Positions 1 to 8,844 are shown, counted from the first letter of the stretch. The stretch: 64,000 nucleotides of DNA from an uncultured Aliivibrio sp. (GCF_946479765.1 NZ_CAMLHO010000017.1:1-64000); one strand, 5' to 3'. Notes: a model not told the origin generated them from the sequence alone. A program made the numbers and translations.

Positions 1-14
1 CGTCCACTCCGCCA
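1..14 (+). tRNA. 3' end of a tRNA, probably tRNA-Ser (partial)
   Basis: The first 14 bases read as the 3' strand of an acceptor stem (CCACTCC), a discriminator G and CCA, directly followed by a short T-run and an intrinsic terminator. A G discriminator and a GGAGTGG/CCACTCC acceptor pairing fit gamma-proteobacterial serine tRNAs. Only the end is inside the window, so the anticodon cannot be read and the identity is an inference. Confidence 0.5.
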
Positions 15-21
15 CTATTTT

Positions 22-54
22 AAAAAGCCCTAATCGAAAGATTAGGGCTTTTTT
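22..54 (+). terminator. Rho-independent terminator of the upstream tRNA
   Basis: A perfect 14-bp stem (22-35 with 40-53) closes a GAAA tetraloop and ends in a run of six T. It lies a few bases after the tRNA 3' end, so it most likely ends that transcript. Confidence 0.85.
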
Positions 55-125
55 ACGCCTATAGAAAAGTGGATTATGTTGAGTAGACACTGCTAAATTA
101 TAGGTAAGCGTCAGGGCAACGACAC

Positions 126-284
126 CTAGCTGCGCTTAATATTCCATGGCAGCAACGCGTCAATATCATTTGGTTTTTCAGCAATCTGCTGCAAGCAGGT
201 TACGATATAATCATGAACAATAAGATTATTCGCTTTTGCTGTTTCAACCAAACTGTATAAAATCGCACTCGCACCGTTATTGCA
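126..284 (-). pseudogene. tnpC: C-terminal remnant of IS66 TnpC transposase
   Basis: The minus strand reads GASAILYSLVETAKANN, then about 15 residues on, a stretch ending DALLPWNI, with a stop at 126-128. LYSLxETAKAN and LLPWNI are hallmark C-terminal motifs of IS66-family TnpC. Everything upstream of roughly codon -50, including the DDE catalytic core, is absent. The left border of the deletion is placed near 284 because the similarity fades there. It cannot be functional. Confidence 0.7.
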
Positions 285-433
285 GGTAAACTGACGTTTG
301 CCTTACCAACCGTGAATGTGATGGATGTTTGCTCTTCCAAGAGCTTAATTTGCCATGTCACTTTAGCGCGAACAAAACTGTTAGATGTTAATCCCAGTTT
401 TTTCTTGAAAGCGTAGAAGCTAGACGTAGGCAA
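285..433 (-). pseudogene. tnpA: C-terminal remnant of IS66 TnpA-type accessory ORF
   Basis: The minus strand encodes SSFYAFKKKLGL, then FVRAKV and a stretch ending VSLPA. This resembles the C-terminal half of IS66 TnpA proteins (FYxWxxKL, then FVxAKV, then a beta-rich end). The frame runs on out of phase into the tnpC remnant, which shows that the element lost its middle (tnpA end, tnpB, most of tnpC) in one deletion. The N-terminal helix-turn-helix part is not visible. Confidence 0.5.
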
Positions 434-440
434 TTATGCT

Positions 441-636
441 GTTGGCAGTAATTTGAAATAGATGACAATGAAATATTCATAATCTGAAAAGTTAAGAGTT
501 TTAGTTTAATCCCTAGAGAAGATCTTAGCTGTAATCAGTTAAACTTTGATTATGAAATAGAGTGATACCGTATCTAATGATAAATCTGTTTAATAGGATT
601 AGTTTTAATTGCATCTAACCTCAATTTATAAGTATA
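441..636. other. AT-rich spacer with no recognisable gene
   Basis: Between the IS66 relic and the antiporter terminator I find no ORF with family similarity, no tRNA and no clear regulatory palindrome on either strand. It may hold further unrecognisable IS sequence. Confidence 0.5.
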
Positions 637-670
637 AAAAATGGAGATACATTTTCATGCACCTCCATTT
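637..670 (-). terminator. Terminator of the Na+/H+ antiporter gene
   Basis: Read on the minus strand, AAATGGAG pairs with CTCCATTT across a 16-nt loop and is followed by a T-run. It lies 20 bp after the antiporter stop codon. The loop is long, so it may be modest in strength. Confidence 0.6.
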
Positions 671-690
671 ACGATTTAGTCAGGTATTGA

Positions 691-1968
691 TTAACTATTT
701 TTCTCTAGTTTTTTTGCTTTTTCAATCATAGTCGTAATTGTTGAGCCTTGAACTAGAATAGAAAAGACAACGACAGAGTAAGTCATAACTAATATGATCT
801 CTCGTACATCGATATTTTTATCTGGAATAACTAAAATACCCGATGGAATTGCTAAAGCCATAGCTAAAGCCAATCCTCCTCGAAGCCCCCCCCAAGTTAA
901 TATATTGACTGATAATGGGTTATACGTTCTGAATCGTTTAAAACCAATGTATGAAATAAACACACTTAAATAACGACTTGCGAGTACCAGTGGGATAGAT
1001 ATGATCATTAAAATCCAATCTTCTTGATGGAATTGGAACAGTAACATTGACATACCAATAAGAAGAAATAATACGCCATTTAAAAACTCATCAATTAATT
1101 CCCAGAAGTGGTCTAAATGATCCTCACTTTCTTTTGAAAAACCAATATAGCGAGTCCAGTTACCAATCATGATACCTGATACAACCATCGCTAATGGACC
1201 TGAAACATGAATAACTTCAGCAAATGCATAACCAGATGTTGGAATCCCGATCGTTAATAATAACTCCATCGAGTGGTCATCGGTTGAACTGATTAAGTAA
1301 TGGAAAATCAGACCTAAAACTAAACCATAAATTATGCCACCGATAGCTTCTTGCAAAAATAGGGCACTAACACTGCCAACCGTTGGCGTTTCTGAACCGA
1401 AAGCAACAGTAAATAGAGTGACAAAAATGACCAAACCAAAACCATCATTGAACAGTGATTCACCTTCAATTTGAGTTGAGATACGTTGTGGTGCATTTAA
1501 TTTTTTTACAATCGCGAGAACTGCAATTGGATCGGTTGGTGAAATAAGAGCACCAAATAATAGGCAGTAGATTAAATCGAAATTAATGCCAATTAGGTTA
1601 CATATTCCCCATAGAGCAAAACCTATAAAGAAGGTAGAGAATAAGGTCGCGCCTAAAGCAAGTACGGTAATTTCCCATTTTTGGTCTTTGAGGTTTTGTA
1701 ACTTTATGCCTAAACCGCCAGCAAACAGTAAGAAACCTAATATTCCTTTTAATAGAAAATCTTCGAAATTTATGTCTGTTAGTGTTTCGGTTGCAATCTC
1801 TCTAAGATTAAACCAACCATTATGGCCCGCAACAATTATCCCTAGTGACAGCATCATTGAGCCTGCGGTGATTGCGATAGTTGTTTGCATCTTTCCTATT
1901 TTACTATTAAAAAATGCGATTAACATAGCAGCAGCTGCAAGAAAGCAGAGAGTGTTATATACGGACAT
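691..1968 (-). CDS. CPA1-family Na+(K+)/H+ antiporter, NhaP type
   Basis: An inner-membrane cation/proton antiporter of 425 aa with about a dozen hydrophobic segments along its whole length. SPTDPIAVLAI (~residues 140-150) and EGESLFNDGFG (~167-178) are the conserved cores of the CPA1/NhaP family; the Asn-Asp pair in FNDG is the expected ion-binding site of electroneutral exchangers. Such proteins export Na+ or K+ in exchange for H+ for pH and salt homeostasis. The ATG at 1968 follows a good AGAGG ribosome site. The gene stands alone, divergent from metH, with FNR- and CRP-type sites in the shared upstream region. The exact cation cannot be told from sequence. Confidence 0.9.
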   Translation of the reverse strand: MSVYNTLCFLAAAAMLIAFFNSKIGKMQTTIAITAGSMMLSLGIIVAGHNGWFNLREIATETLTDINFEDFLLKGILGFLLFAGGLGIKLQNLKDQKWEITVLALGATLFSTFFIGFALWGICNLIGINFDLIYCLLFGALISPTDPIAVLAIVKKLNAPQRISTQIEGESLFNDGFGLVIFVTLFTVAFGSETPTVGSVSALFLQEAIGGIIYGLVLGLIFHYLISSTDDHSMELLLTIGIPTSGYAFAEVIHVSGPLAMVVSGIMIGNWTRYIGFSKESEDHLDHFWELIDEFLNGVLFLLIGMSMLLFQFHQEDWILMIISIPLVLASRYLSVFISYIGFKRFRTYNPLSVNILTWGGLRGGLALAMALAIPSGILVIPDKNIDVREIILVMTYSVVVFSILVQGSTITTMIEKAKKLEKNS

Positions 1969-2001
1969 TGTTTAACCTCTATATATGTTATTAATGTAAC
2001 A

Positions 2002-2023
2002 AAATGTGATGAAGGTCATTTTC
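2002..2023. promoter_or_regulatory. Candidate CRP site between antiporter gene and metH
   Basis: AAATGTGAT followed by GAAGG and TCATTTTC keeps a perfect left CRP half-site (TGTGA) with the correct six-base spacing and a weaker right half (TCATT instead of TCACA). It is centred about 44 bp upstream of the antiporter start codon. Assignment is by consensus only. Confidence 0.4.
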
Positions 2024-2031
2024 CACTCAAT

Positions 2032-2045
2032 TTGATAAATATCAA
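2032..2045. promoter_or_regulatory. Perfect FNR-type box (TTGAT-N4-ATCAA)
   Basis: TTGATAAATATCAA matches the FNR consensus at every specified position, and the symmetry extends one base further on each side (TTTGAT/ATCAAA). It is centred about 70 bp upstream of the antiporter start and 111 bp upstream of the metH start. The shorter distance makes the antiporter gene the more likely target. No promoter mapping is available. Confidence 0.55.
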
Positions 2046-2080
2046 ACTTTATTTTTAATTTGTGAAAACAAAACCATTTT

Positions 2081-2096
2081 GGACGTCTAGAATTCG
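2081..2096. promoter_or_regulatory. Candidate MetJ operator (met boxes) of metH
   Basis: GGACGTCT matches the met-box consensus AGACGTCT at 7 of 8 positions, and the adjoining AGAATTCG matches at 5 of 8. MetJ binds tandem 8-bp boxes and represses methionine genes with S-adenosylmethionine as co-repressor. The site ends 53 bp before the metH start codon. It is supported by the function of the gene, not by comparison with other genomes. Confidence 0.45.
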
Positions 2097-2149
2097 ATTC
2101 AATATGTGATAGGATTGTGAGAGGAATGTATTATGGATGAGGCAGTATC

Positions 2150-5100
2150 GTGGCAGGAAGCAATATAAAAACTCAAATAGAGAAGCAGCTTTTAGAACGA
2201 ATTCTTTTAATTGATGGTGGCATGGGCACCATGATTCAAGATTATAAATTTGAAGAAAATGATTACCGTGGCGATCGCTTTAGTGATTGGCATTGCGACT
2301 TGAAAGGTAACAACGATTTATTAGTTCTTTCTCAACCTCACATTATTAGAGATATCCATTCTGCTTATTTAGAAGCGGGTGCAGATATTTTAGAAACCAA
2401 CACATTTAATGCGACAACCATTGCAATGGCTGACTATGATATGGAAAGCCTAAGCGAAGAAATTAACTTTGAAGCGGCGAAATTAGCTAGAAAAGTAGCA
2501 GATGAATGGACAATAAAAACACCTCATAAACCTCGTTATGTCGCTGGAGTTCTAGGGCCAACAAATAGAACCTGTACGCTTTCACCTGATGTTAATGACC
2601 CTGGTTTTCGTAATGTCACATTTGATGGATTAGTGAAAGCATATTCTGAATCTACTCGCGCTCTTATTAAAGGTGGATCTGATTTAATTCTTATCGAAAC
2701 TATTTTTGATACCTTGAATGCGAAGGCCTGTTCATTTGCTGTTGAATCTGTTTTTGAAGAAATGGGTATTACATTACCCGTTATGATTTCGGGAACAATT
2801 ACGGATGCCTCTGGCCGTACATTATCAGGTCAAACTACAGAAGCTTTCTATAATGCACTCCGTCATGTAAAACCAATCTCATTTGGTCTTAATTGTGCTT
2901 TAGGCCCTGACGAGTTGCGTGAATATGTTGGAGAATTATCTCGAATTTCTGAATGCAGTGTTTCGGCTCACCCAAATGCTGGCTTGCCTAATGCGTTTGG
3001 TGAATATGATCTTTCTCCAGAAGATATGGCTGAGCACGTAGCCGAATGGGCTCGAAGCGGCTTCTTAAATTTAATCGGGGGTTGTTGTGGTACAACGCCA
3101 GAACATATTCGTCAAATGGCTGCGGCAGTTGAAGGTGTGAAGCCTCGTGTTTTACCTGATATTCCTGTTGCTTGTCGTTTGTCTGGTTTAGAGCCTCTAA
3201 CCATTTCTAAAGAGTCGTTGTTTGTAAATGTTGGAGAAAGAACTAACGTAACAGGTTCTGCTCGTTTTAAACGTTTGATTAAAGAAGAGTTATACGATGA
3301 AGCGTTAAGTGTTGCCCGTGAACAAGTAGAAAATGGTGCACAAATTATCGATATAAATATGGATGAAGGAATGTTGGAATCAGAAGCCTGTATGGTTCGC
3401 TTCCTTAATTTATGTGCAGCAGAGCCTGAAATATCAAAAGTTCCAGTGATGGTCGATTCCTCTAAATGGGAAGTTATCGAAGCTGGCTTAAAGTGTATTC
3501 AGGGTAAAGGTATCGTTAACTCCATTTCACTGAAAGAAGGCAAAGAAAAATTTGTAGAACAAGCTAAATTAGTTCGCCGTTATGGCGCAGCAGTAATCGT
3601 AATGGCCTTTGATGAGAAAGGGCAAGCGGATACTCGAGAGAGAAAGATCGAAATATGTACCAATGCTTATAATATTTTAGTTAATGAAGTTGGTTTCCCT
3701 CCTGAAGATATCATTTTTGATCCAAATATCTTTGCTATTGCGACTGGTATTGATGAACACAACAATTATGCTGTCGATTTCATAGAAGCCGTTGCCGATA
3801 TTAAAAGAACATTACCTCACGCTATGATTTCAGGTGGAGTTTCTAATGTGTCGTTCTCATTCCGTGGTAATAATTACGTTCGTGAAGCGATTCATGCCGT
3901 TTTCCTATATCACTGTTTTAAAAATGGTATGGACATGGGTATTGTTAATGCAGGTCAATTAGAGATCTACGATAACGTACCAGAAGAATTACGTGAAGCA
4001 GTTGAAGATGTGGTGTTAAATCGTAGAGATGATTCCACGGAACGCTTGCTTGATATAGCGACTGCTTATTTAGAAAAAGCAGTGGGTAAAGTTGAAGATA
4101 AATCCGCTTTAGAATGGAGAACGTGGCCAGTAGAGAAGCGCTTAGAGCATTCTCTAGTTAAAGGTATTACAGACTTTATTGTAGAAGATACGGAAGAAGC
4201 TCGTGTTAATTCTGAACGTCCAATTCATGTCATTGAAGGACCATTAATGGATGGTATGAACGTGGTTGGTGACTTGTTTGGTGAGGGAAAAATGTTCCTT
4301 CCACAAGTGGTTAAATCAGCACGAGTAATGAAGCAAGCGGTAGCGCATTTAGAACCATTTATTGATGCAACTAAAGATGTGGGTTCTACTAACGGAAAAA
4401 TTCTTTTAGCAACTGTAAAAGGTGATGTTCACGATATCGGAAAGAACATCGTAGGCGTAGTACTACAATGTAATAATTATGAGATCATTGATCTTGGTGT
4501 AATGGTGTCATGTGAAAAAATTCTTAAAGTAGCCAAAGAAGAAAATGTGGATATTATTGGCTTATCAGGACTTATAACCCCATCTCTTGATGAAATGGTT
4601 CATGTAGCTAAAGAGATGGAACGACTTGGTTTTGATTTACCTTTGTTGATTGGTGGCGCGACCACATCCAAAGCTCATACCGCAGTGAAGATAGAACAAC
4701 ATTACTCTCAACCAGTCGTGTATGTGAATAATGCCTCTCGTGCTGTAGGTGTGTGTACATCATTGCTTTCTAATGAATTAAAACCAGCGTTTGTTGAAAA
4801 GTTAGATATTGATTATGAACGAGTACGTGATCAACATAATCGTAAAACACCACGAACTAAACCAGTTTCTTTAGAGCGAGCTCGTGCAAATAAAGTCGAT
4901 ATTGATTGGGTAAGTTACACCCCTCCAGCACCACATAAGCCTGGCATTCATATTTTTGATAACTTTAATATATCAGAACTACGTGAATACATTGATTGGA
5001 CTCCGTTCTTTATGACTTGGTCACTAATGGGGAAATACCCTGCGATTCTAGAACATGAGGAAGTAGGAGAAGAGGCTAAACGTCTTTATAAAGATGCGAA

Positions 5101-5830
5101 TGATTTATTAGATCGTGTTGAAAAAGAAAAATTATTAGAAGCTCGTGGTATGTGTGCTTTGTTCCCTGCGAATAGCGTAGGCGATGACATCGAAGTTTAT
5201 ACGGATGAGTCTCGTACAGAAGTTCTTAAAGTTATTCATAACTTACGTCAGCAAACGGATAAACCAAAAGGCTTTAACTACTGCCTTTCTGATTATATAG
5301 CACCAAAGGAAAGTGGAAAGGCGGATTGGATTGGTGGCTTTGCGGTTACAGGTGGTATTGGTGAGCGTAAACTAGCTGATGAATATAAGGCCAATGGTGA
5401 TGATTATAATGCCATTATGATCCAAGCGGTAGCTGACCGTTTAGCAGAAGCTTTTGCCGAGTATTTGCATAAAGAAGTTCGCAAAGATATTTGGGGTTAT
5501 TCACCAGAAGAAGATCTAACGAATGATGATCTAATCCGTGAAAAGTACCAAGGTATCCGCCCTGCTCCTGGCTACCCAGCGTGTCCTGAACATACAGAAA
5601 AAGGTACGTTATGGGAGTTAATGAATGTTGAGGAAGCAATTGATATGACGTTAACATCAAGCTATGCAATGTGGCCGGGTGCATCCGTTTCAGGTATGTA
5701 TTTTTCTCACCCTGATTCTCGTTATTTTGCTATTGCTCAGATCCAAAAAGACCAGGCAGAAAGTTACGCTGAGCGTAAAGGTTGGGATATGTTAGAAGCT
5801 GAGAAGTGGTTAGGTCCAAATTTAAATTAA
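2150..5830 (+). CDS. metH: Cobalamin-dependent methionine synthase
   Basis: Transfers a methyl group from 5-methyltetrahydrofolate to homocysteine through methylcobalamin, the last step of methionine synthesis, in the cytosol. All four modules are present in 1226 aa (E. coli 1227). The homocysteine domain has the zinc ligands in GLNCALG (~250) and [10 protein letters not shown] (~315). The pterin domain has [14 protein letters not shown] (~357-370). The cobalamin domain has GDVHDIGKN (~757), whose His is the lower cobalt ligand. The C-terminal AdoMet activation domain has [14 protein letters not shown] (~1174). The start is the GTG at 2150, with GAGG at 2139-2142; the upstream ATGs are out of frame or run into a stop. 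A MetJ-like box lies upstream. Confidence 0.98.
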   Translation: MAGSNIKTQIEKQLLERILLIDGGMGTMIQDYKFEENDYRGDRFSDWHCDLKGNNDLLVLSQPHIIRDIHSAYLEAGADILETNTFNATTIAMADYDMESLSEEINFEAAKLARKVADEWTIKTPHKPRYVAGVLGPTNRTCTLSPDVNDPGFRNVTFDGLVKAYSESTRALIKGGSDLILIETIFDTLNAKACSFAVESVFEEMGITLPVMISGTITDASGRTLSGQTTEAFYNALRHVKPISFGLNCALGPDELREYVGELSRISECSVSAHPNAGLPNAFGEYDLSPEDMAEHVAEWARSGFLNLIGGCCGTTPEHIRQMAAAVEGVKPRVLPDIPVACRLSGLEPLTISKESLFVNVGERTNVTGSARFKRLIKEELYDEALSVAREQVENGAQIIDINMDEGMLESEACMVRFLNLCAAEPEISKVPVMVDSSKWEVIEAGLKCIQGKGIVNSISLKEGKEKFVEQAKLVRRYGAAVIVMAFDEKGQADTRERKIEICTNAYNILVNEVGFPPEDIIFDPNIFAIATGIDEHNNYAVDFIEAVADIKRTLPHAMISGGVSNVSFSFRGNNYVREAIHAVFLYHCFKNGMDMGIVNAGQLEIYDNVPEELREAVEDVVLNRRDDSTERLLDIATAYLEKAVGKVEDKSALEWRTWPVEKRLEHSLVKGITDFIVEDTEEARVNSERPIHVIEGPLMDGMNVVGDLFGEGKMFLPQVVKSARVMKQAVAHLEPFIDATKDVGSTNGKILLATVKGDVHDIGKNIVGVVLQCNNYEIIDLGVMVSCEKILKVAKEENVDIIGLSGLITPSLDEMVHVAKEMERLGFDLPLLIGGATTSKAHTAVKIEQHYSQPVVYVNNASRAVGVCTSLLSNELKPAFVEKLDIDYERVRDQHNRKTPRTKPVSLERARANKVDIDWVSYTPPAPHKPGIHIFDNFNISELREYIDWTPFFMTWSLMGKYPAILEHEEVGEEAKRLYKDANDLLDRVEKEKLLEARGMCALFPANSVGDDIEVYTDESRTEVLKVIHNLRQQTDKPKGFNYCLSDYIAPKESGKADWIGGFAVTGGIGERKLADEYKANGDDYNAIMIQAVADRLAEAFAEYLHKEVRKDIWGYSPEEDLTNDDLIREKYQGIRPAPGYPACPEHTEKGTLWELMNVEEAIDMTLTSSYAMWPGASVSGMYFSHPDSRYFAIAQIQKDQAESYAERKGWDMLEAEKWLGPNLN

Positions 5831-5862
5831 TCCTCTTAAATAAATAAAGAAAGTTAGAACAC

Positions 5863-5897
5863 AAAGCCCACTCACTTAATTAGTGATTGGGCTTTTT
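5863..5897 (+). terminator. Shared terminator between convergent metH and lysC
   Basis: AAAGCCCA pairs with TGGGCTTT around an inner CACT/AGTG helix, followed by a T-run on the plus strand. It ends 21 bp before the lysC stop codon. On the minus strand the trailing T-run is poorer, so it works best for metH but may serve both genes. Confidence 0.8.
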
Positions 5898-5918
5898 TAG
5901 GTTATTTAGAATAGAGGT

Positions 5919-7271
5919 TTATTTTTCGAAGAGTTCTTTATGCAAGACTTTTACTGCTTGTTTTGCTTCTGACTCATGAAGTAAAAAACATAAATTATGT
6001 TGGCTTGCGCCATAACAAATCATACGTAAGTTGAAATCTTCTAGGGCACCAAAAACTTGCTTAGCATACCCTTTAGAGTTGCTCATTTGATTACCAATAA
6101 GTGCGACTAAACACAAATCATGTTCGATTTCGACGGTACATAGCTCTTCTAATTCTTGTTGTGCCTCTGGTGGCAATTCAGGTGCTTTACCATTGGTATT
6201 AGTTTGATCTAATGTTAATGCAACACTAACTTCAGAAGTCGTTATTAAATCAACAGAGATTTGATATTTCGCTAATATTTTAAATACTTCAGCAAGAAAA
6301 CCATAAGCATGAAACATATTGGTACTATGCAGAGTCACCATAGTTTGGTTGCAACGTAAGGTTAAGGCTCTAAATAATGGCGAACTATTTACCTGTTGTT
6401 TAATCCATGTACCGCCTTTTTCTGGTTCTTTTGATGAGCCAACAAACACGGGGATCTGATGACGAAGCGCTGGAAGTAAGGTTGATGGGTGTAATATTTT
6501 AGCCCCATAATTTGCCATTTCAGAGGCTTCACTAAAACTGATTTCTGGGATGGGTGATGCCTTTGATGCGATTCGAGGGTCAGTTGTGTAAATACCTGGA
6601 ACGTCAGTCCAAATTTCAAGGCCACTCGCCTTTACAGACTCTGCAATTAAGGCGGCACTGTAATCACTGCCGCCACGGCCTAGAGTAGTTGTATTTCCTT
6701 CATCATCAGAGCCAATAAAGCCTTGGGTGATCACAATATACTTTTGACATAAAGGTGACAGTTTTTCTTGAGCTAAACGACAGATTTCATCTAGTTGAGG
6801 CTCACCTTTACCAAACTGAGAGTTGGTACGTAGAACACTTCTGATATCAAATCGAACCGCAGAATTACCACGCTCAATAAGAAGTTGAGTAAAGAGATGT
6901 GTAGACATTAACTCACCACAAGAAACGAGGTGATCGGTTAGTTTGTCACTAGACTGGAATGAAGCGTCGCCTGCTGCTTTTCTAACATCGGTAAGGATAT
7001 CTAAAATGGCTTTTTCAGGAATGATAGGATCAGAGAGTTGATCTAATACAGAGAAATGAATCGCTTTCAATTCCTCAATGATGACATTTTTACGCGGGCT
7101 ATCTTGTACGCCATTTGCTAATTCAACCAATAAATTAGTTACGCCTGAACAGGCACTGATGACAACAAGATGAGTATCTTTATTTTGTTCGATAACATAA
7201 GCACTGCGGCTCATTGATTCAAAATTAGCAACGCTGGTGCCACCAAATTTAGCTACATTAATAGGGTTCAC
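5919..7271 (-). CDS. lysC: Lysine-sensitive aspartokinase III
   Basis: Phosphorylates aspartate in the first step of lysine, threonine, methionine and diaminopimelate synthesis. At 450 aa it matches the single-function E. coli LysC (449 aa), not the bifunctional ThrA/MetL. The kinase domain opens with KFGGTSVAN (residues 8-16) and carries a LGRGGSDYSAAL nucleotide/aspartate motif (~198-209). The last ~150 residues are the paired ACT regulatory domains that bind lysine. The lysine riboswitch in the leader gives a second feedback layer at the RNA level, together with allosteric inhibition of the enzyme. It is a single-gene unit convergent with metH. Confidence 0.97.
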   Translation of the reverse strand: MNPINVAKFGGTSVANFESMSRSAYVIEQNKDTHLVVISACSGVTNLLVELANGVQDSPRKNVIIEELKAIHFSVLDQLSDPIIPEKAILDILTDVRKAAGDASFQSSDKLTDHLVSCGELMSTHLFTQLLIERGNSAVRFDIRSVLRTNSQFGKGEPQLDEICRLAQEKLSPLCQKYIVITQGFIGSDDEGNTTTLGRGGSDYSAALIAESVKASGLEIWTDVPGIYTTDPRIASKASPIPEISFSEASEMANYGAKILHPSTLLPALRHQIPVFVGSSKEPEKGGTWIKQQVNSSPLFRALTLRCNQTMVTLHSTNMFHAYGFLAEVFKILAKYQISVDLITTSEVSVALTLDQTNTNGKAPELPPEAQQELEELCTVEIEHDLCLVALIGNQMSNSKGYAKQVFGALEDFNLRMICYGASQHNLCFLLHESEAKQAVKVLHKELFEK

Positions 7272-7342
7272 TATCCTGTCTCCCGACTACATCCAATGTG
7301 GAAATAAATGTGAAGAGCCATAGCAAAAAATAAATAGCTGCT

Positions 7343-7504
7343 AGAAGCCCTCCACTTAAAATTAAGTGGCAATCGTAAGGATTCAGCCAATACGATCGAT
7401 AATCTCTTCCCAATTAAGATTATCTCGGCACAACTCTCCCTCACTTATTTGTTTGGGAGTTTGGGCTCCACAAATAAAGCTACCTAGGCAGTGCTCCTCT
7501 TCTG
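7343..7504 (-). promoter_or_regulatory. Lysine riboswitch (L box) of lysC
   Basis: On the minus strand the leader contains the conserved L-box blocks in order: AGAAGAGGAGC with TGCCTAGGTAGC at the 5' side; GAGGGAGAGTTGTGCCGAGA; TTGGCTGAATCC; and a closing GGCTTCT that pairs with the initial AGAAG to form P1. The same blocks occur in the E. coli lysC leader as I recall it. The aptamer ends 71 bp before the lysC start, which leaves room for an expression platform. Lysine binding should reduce LysC synthesis. Whether this is by transcription termination or by hiding the ribosome site is not clear; I see no strong terminator stem, so translational control is more likely. Confidence 0.9.
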
Positions 7505-7536
7505 TGTATGTTTTATACAACAAAACATATGTTAAC

Positions 7537-7565
7537 AATGTGCTTTTTTATGAATCAAATGTCAA
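7537..7565 (-). promoter_or_regulatory. Possible lysC promoter
   Basis: On the minus strand TTGACA (7565-7560) is a perfect -35 hexamer, with CACATT (7542-7537) 17 bp downstream as a poor -10. Transcription would begin about 25-30 nt before the riboswitch. The weak -10 keeps confidence low. Confidence 0.3.
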
Positions 7566-7721
7566 TTAATAGTAATGACTTTATTTGTATTTCACCGATT
7601 TAAAGTGAATATAAGTATTTTATGGTTATTTTGTATAGTTAAGTCACTCTAATTACTTCGTCTAATTGAGTTTAATTATTATTGTGTCTATTCTTTAAAC
7701 ACCCTATATTTCAAGGAGTGA

Positions 7722-8834
7722 ATGATGCAAAGTTTTATCCCACCAAAAAGAACCCTTATGGGACCGGGTCCTTCTGATATATCGCCACAAGTATTACAAG
7801 CGCTAAGTCGGCCAACGATTGGGCACTTAGACCCATTGTTTATTAAAATGATGGATGAAGTAAAAGAGTTATTGAAGTACGCATTTCAAACAAAAAATGA
7901 ATTTACTATTGCAGTGTCTGCCCCTGGAAGCGCTGGAATGGAGACGTGTTTTGTTAATTTAGTTGAAGCTGGTGAAAAGGTACTTGTTTGCCGCAATGGC
8001 GTCTTTGGTGAACGTATGCGTCAGAACGTTGAACGATGTGGTGGAATTGCGATTGTCATTGATGATAAGTGGGGTGAGCCAGTTTCATTAAATAAAGTTG
8101 AAGAGGCTCTGCAGCAACATTCAGATATTAAGATAGTCGCGTTTGTTCATGCTGAAACATCTACCGGCGTTTTAAGTGATGCAAAAGGGATTTCAGAAAT
8201 AGCGAGAAAGTACGGTTGCTTAACGATTGTTGATGCAGTGACCTCATTAGGAGGAGTCCAATTGCTTGTTGATGAGTGGCAATTAGATGCGGTGTATTCC
8301 GGTTCTCAAAAGTGCTTATCATGTACGCCTGGCTTATCACCAGTCACCTTTTCGGAAAAAGCGATTGAGAAGATGCAATCACGGACTCAAGTCGTTCAAA
8401 GCTGGTTTTTAGATCAAAGCTTAGTTCTTAGTTACTGGAGTGGTGAAGGTAAGCGCAGTTATCATCATACTGCCCCCGTTAACAGTTTATATGCATTACA
8501 TGAATCTTTATTAATGTTGAAAAATGAAGGTATTGAAAACGCATGGAAGCGACATGCGGTATACCATCAAGAACTTAAGCAAGGTTTAGAAGAGTTAGGG
8601 ATAAAATTTATTGTTGATGAAGAGTATCGGTTACCACAGCTTAATGCGGTCTATATCCCTGAAGGGGTTAATGATGCAGAAGTTAGAAACCGATTATTAG
8701 AAGAGTATAATTTAGAAATTGGTGCCGGGTTAGGAAGTCTAGCAGGAAAAGCGTGGCGTATTGGTTTGATGGGCTATGCGGCTAAAAAAGAGAATGTCGC
8801 ATTATGTTTAAAAGCGTTATCCGATGTTCTTTAG
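7722..8834 (+). CDS. Class V PLP-dependent aminotransferase (alanine-glyoxylate/serine-pyruvate type)
   Basis: A 370-aa fold-type I aminotransferase. LMGPGPSDISPQV near the N-terminus, SAPGSAGMET (~66-75) for cofactor phosphate contact, HAETSTGVLSDA (~143-154), IVDAVTSLGG (~170-179) with the cofactor-ring Asp, and SGSQKCLS (~192-199) with the Schiff-base Lys are all present. Relatives use alanine, serine or 2-aminoethylphosphonate as amino donor and glyoxylate or pyruvate as acceptor; the substrate here cannot be decided. No phosphonate or glyoxylate genes adjoin it. It has an AAGGAG ribosome site before two tandem ATGs (7722 and 7725), and either could be used. It appears to be a single-gene unit ending at its own hairpin. 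Confidence 0.85.
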   Translation: MMQSFIPPKRTLMGPGPSDISPQVLQALSRPTIGHLDPLFIKMMDEVKELLKYAFQTKNEFTIAVSAPGSAGMETCFVNLVEAGEKVLVCRNGVFGERMRQNVERCGGIAIVIDDKWGEPVSLNKVEEALQQHSDIKIVAFVHAETSTGVLSDAKGISEIARKYGCLTIVDAVTSLGGVQLLVDEWQLDAVYSGSQKCLSCTPGLSPVTFSEKAIEKMQSRTQVVQSWFLDQSLVLSYWSGEGKRSYHHTAPVNSLYALHESLLMLKNEGIENAWKRHAVYHQELKQGLEELGIKFIVDEEYRLPQLNAVYIPEGVNDAEVRNRLLEEYNLEIGAGLGSLAGKAWRIGLMGYAAKKENVALCLKALSDVL

Positions 8835-8844
8835 GTTATAAATT

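Larger units (their letters stand above)
104..440 (-). mobile_element. Decayed, internally deleted IS66-family insertion sequence
   Basis: One terminus is recognisable: GTAAGCG at 104-110, the typical outer end of IS66-family inverted repeats. Inward on the minus strand come the last ~50 codons of a TnpC-type transposase and then the C-terminal half of a TnpA-type accessory protein. tnpB and most of tnpC are missing. No matching CGCTTAC end is visible on the right, so the right boundary (~440) is approximate. The relic sits about 50 bp past the tRNA terminator. Confidence 0.7.

Noticed and set aside
1-60. tmRNA (ssrA) 3' end at the window start
   Set aside because: The CCACTCC-G-CCA end fits a serine tRNA better than the GGCTCCACCA end typical of tmRNA; too short for certainty.
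200-433. 77-aa minus-strand ORF as a gene of its own
   Set aside because: It is the fusion of two IS66 gene remnants across a deletion, read partly out of frame; there is no sign of an expressed protein.
1969-2149. SAM or cobalamin riboswitch before metH
   Set aside because: No conserved SAM-I, SAM-II or B12-box blocks; the region is short and fits protein operators.
7366-7569. 67-aa plus-strand ORF upstream of the aminotransferase
   Set aside because: It runs antisense through the lysine riboswitch and its composition reflects that structured RNA.
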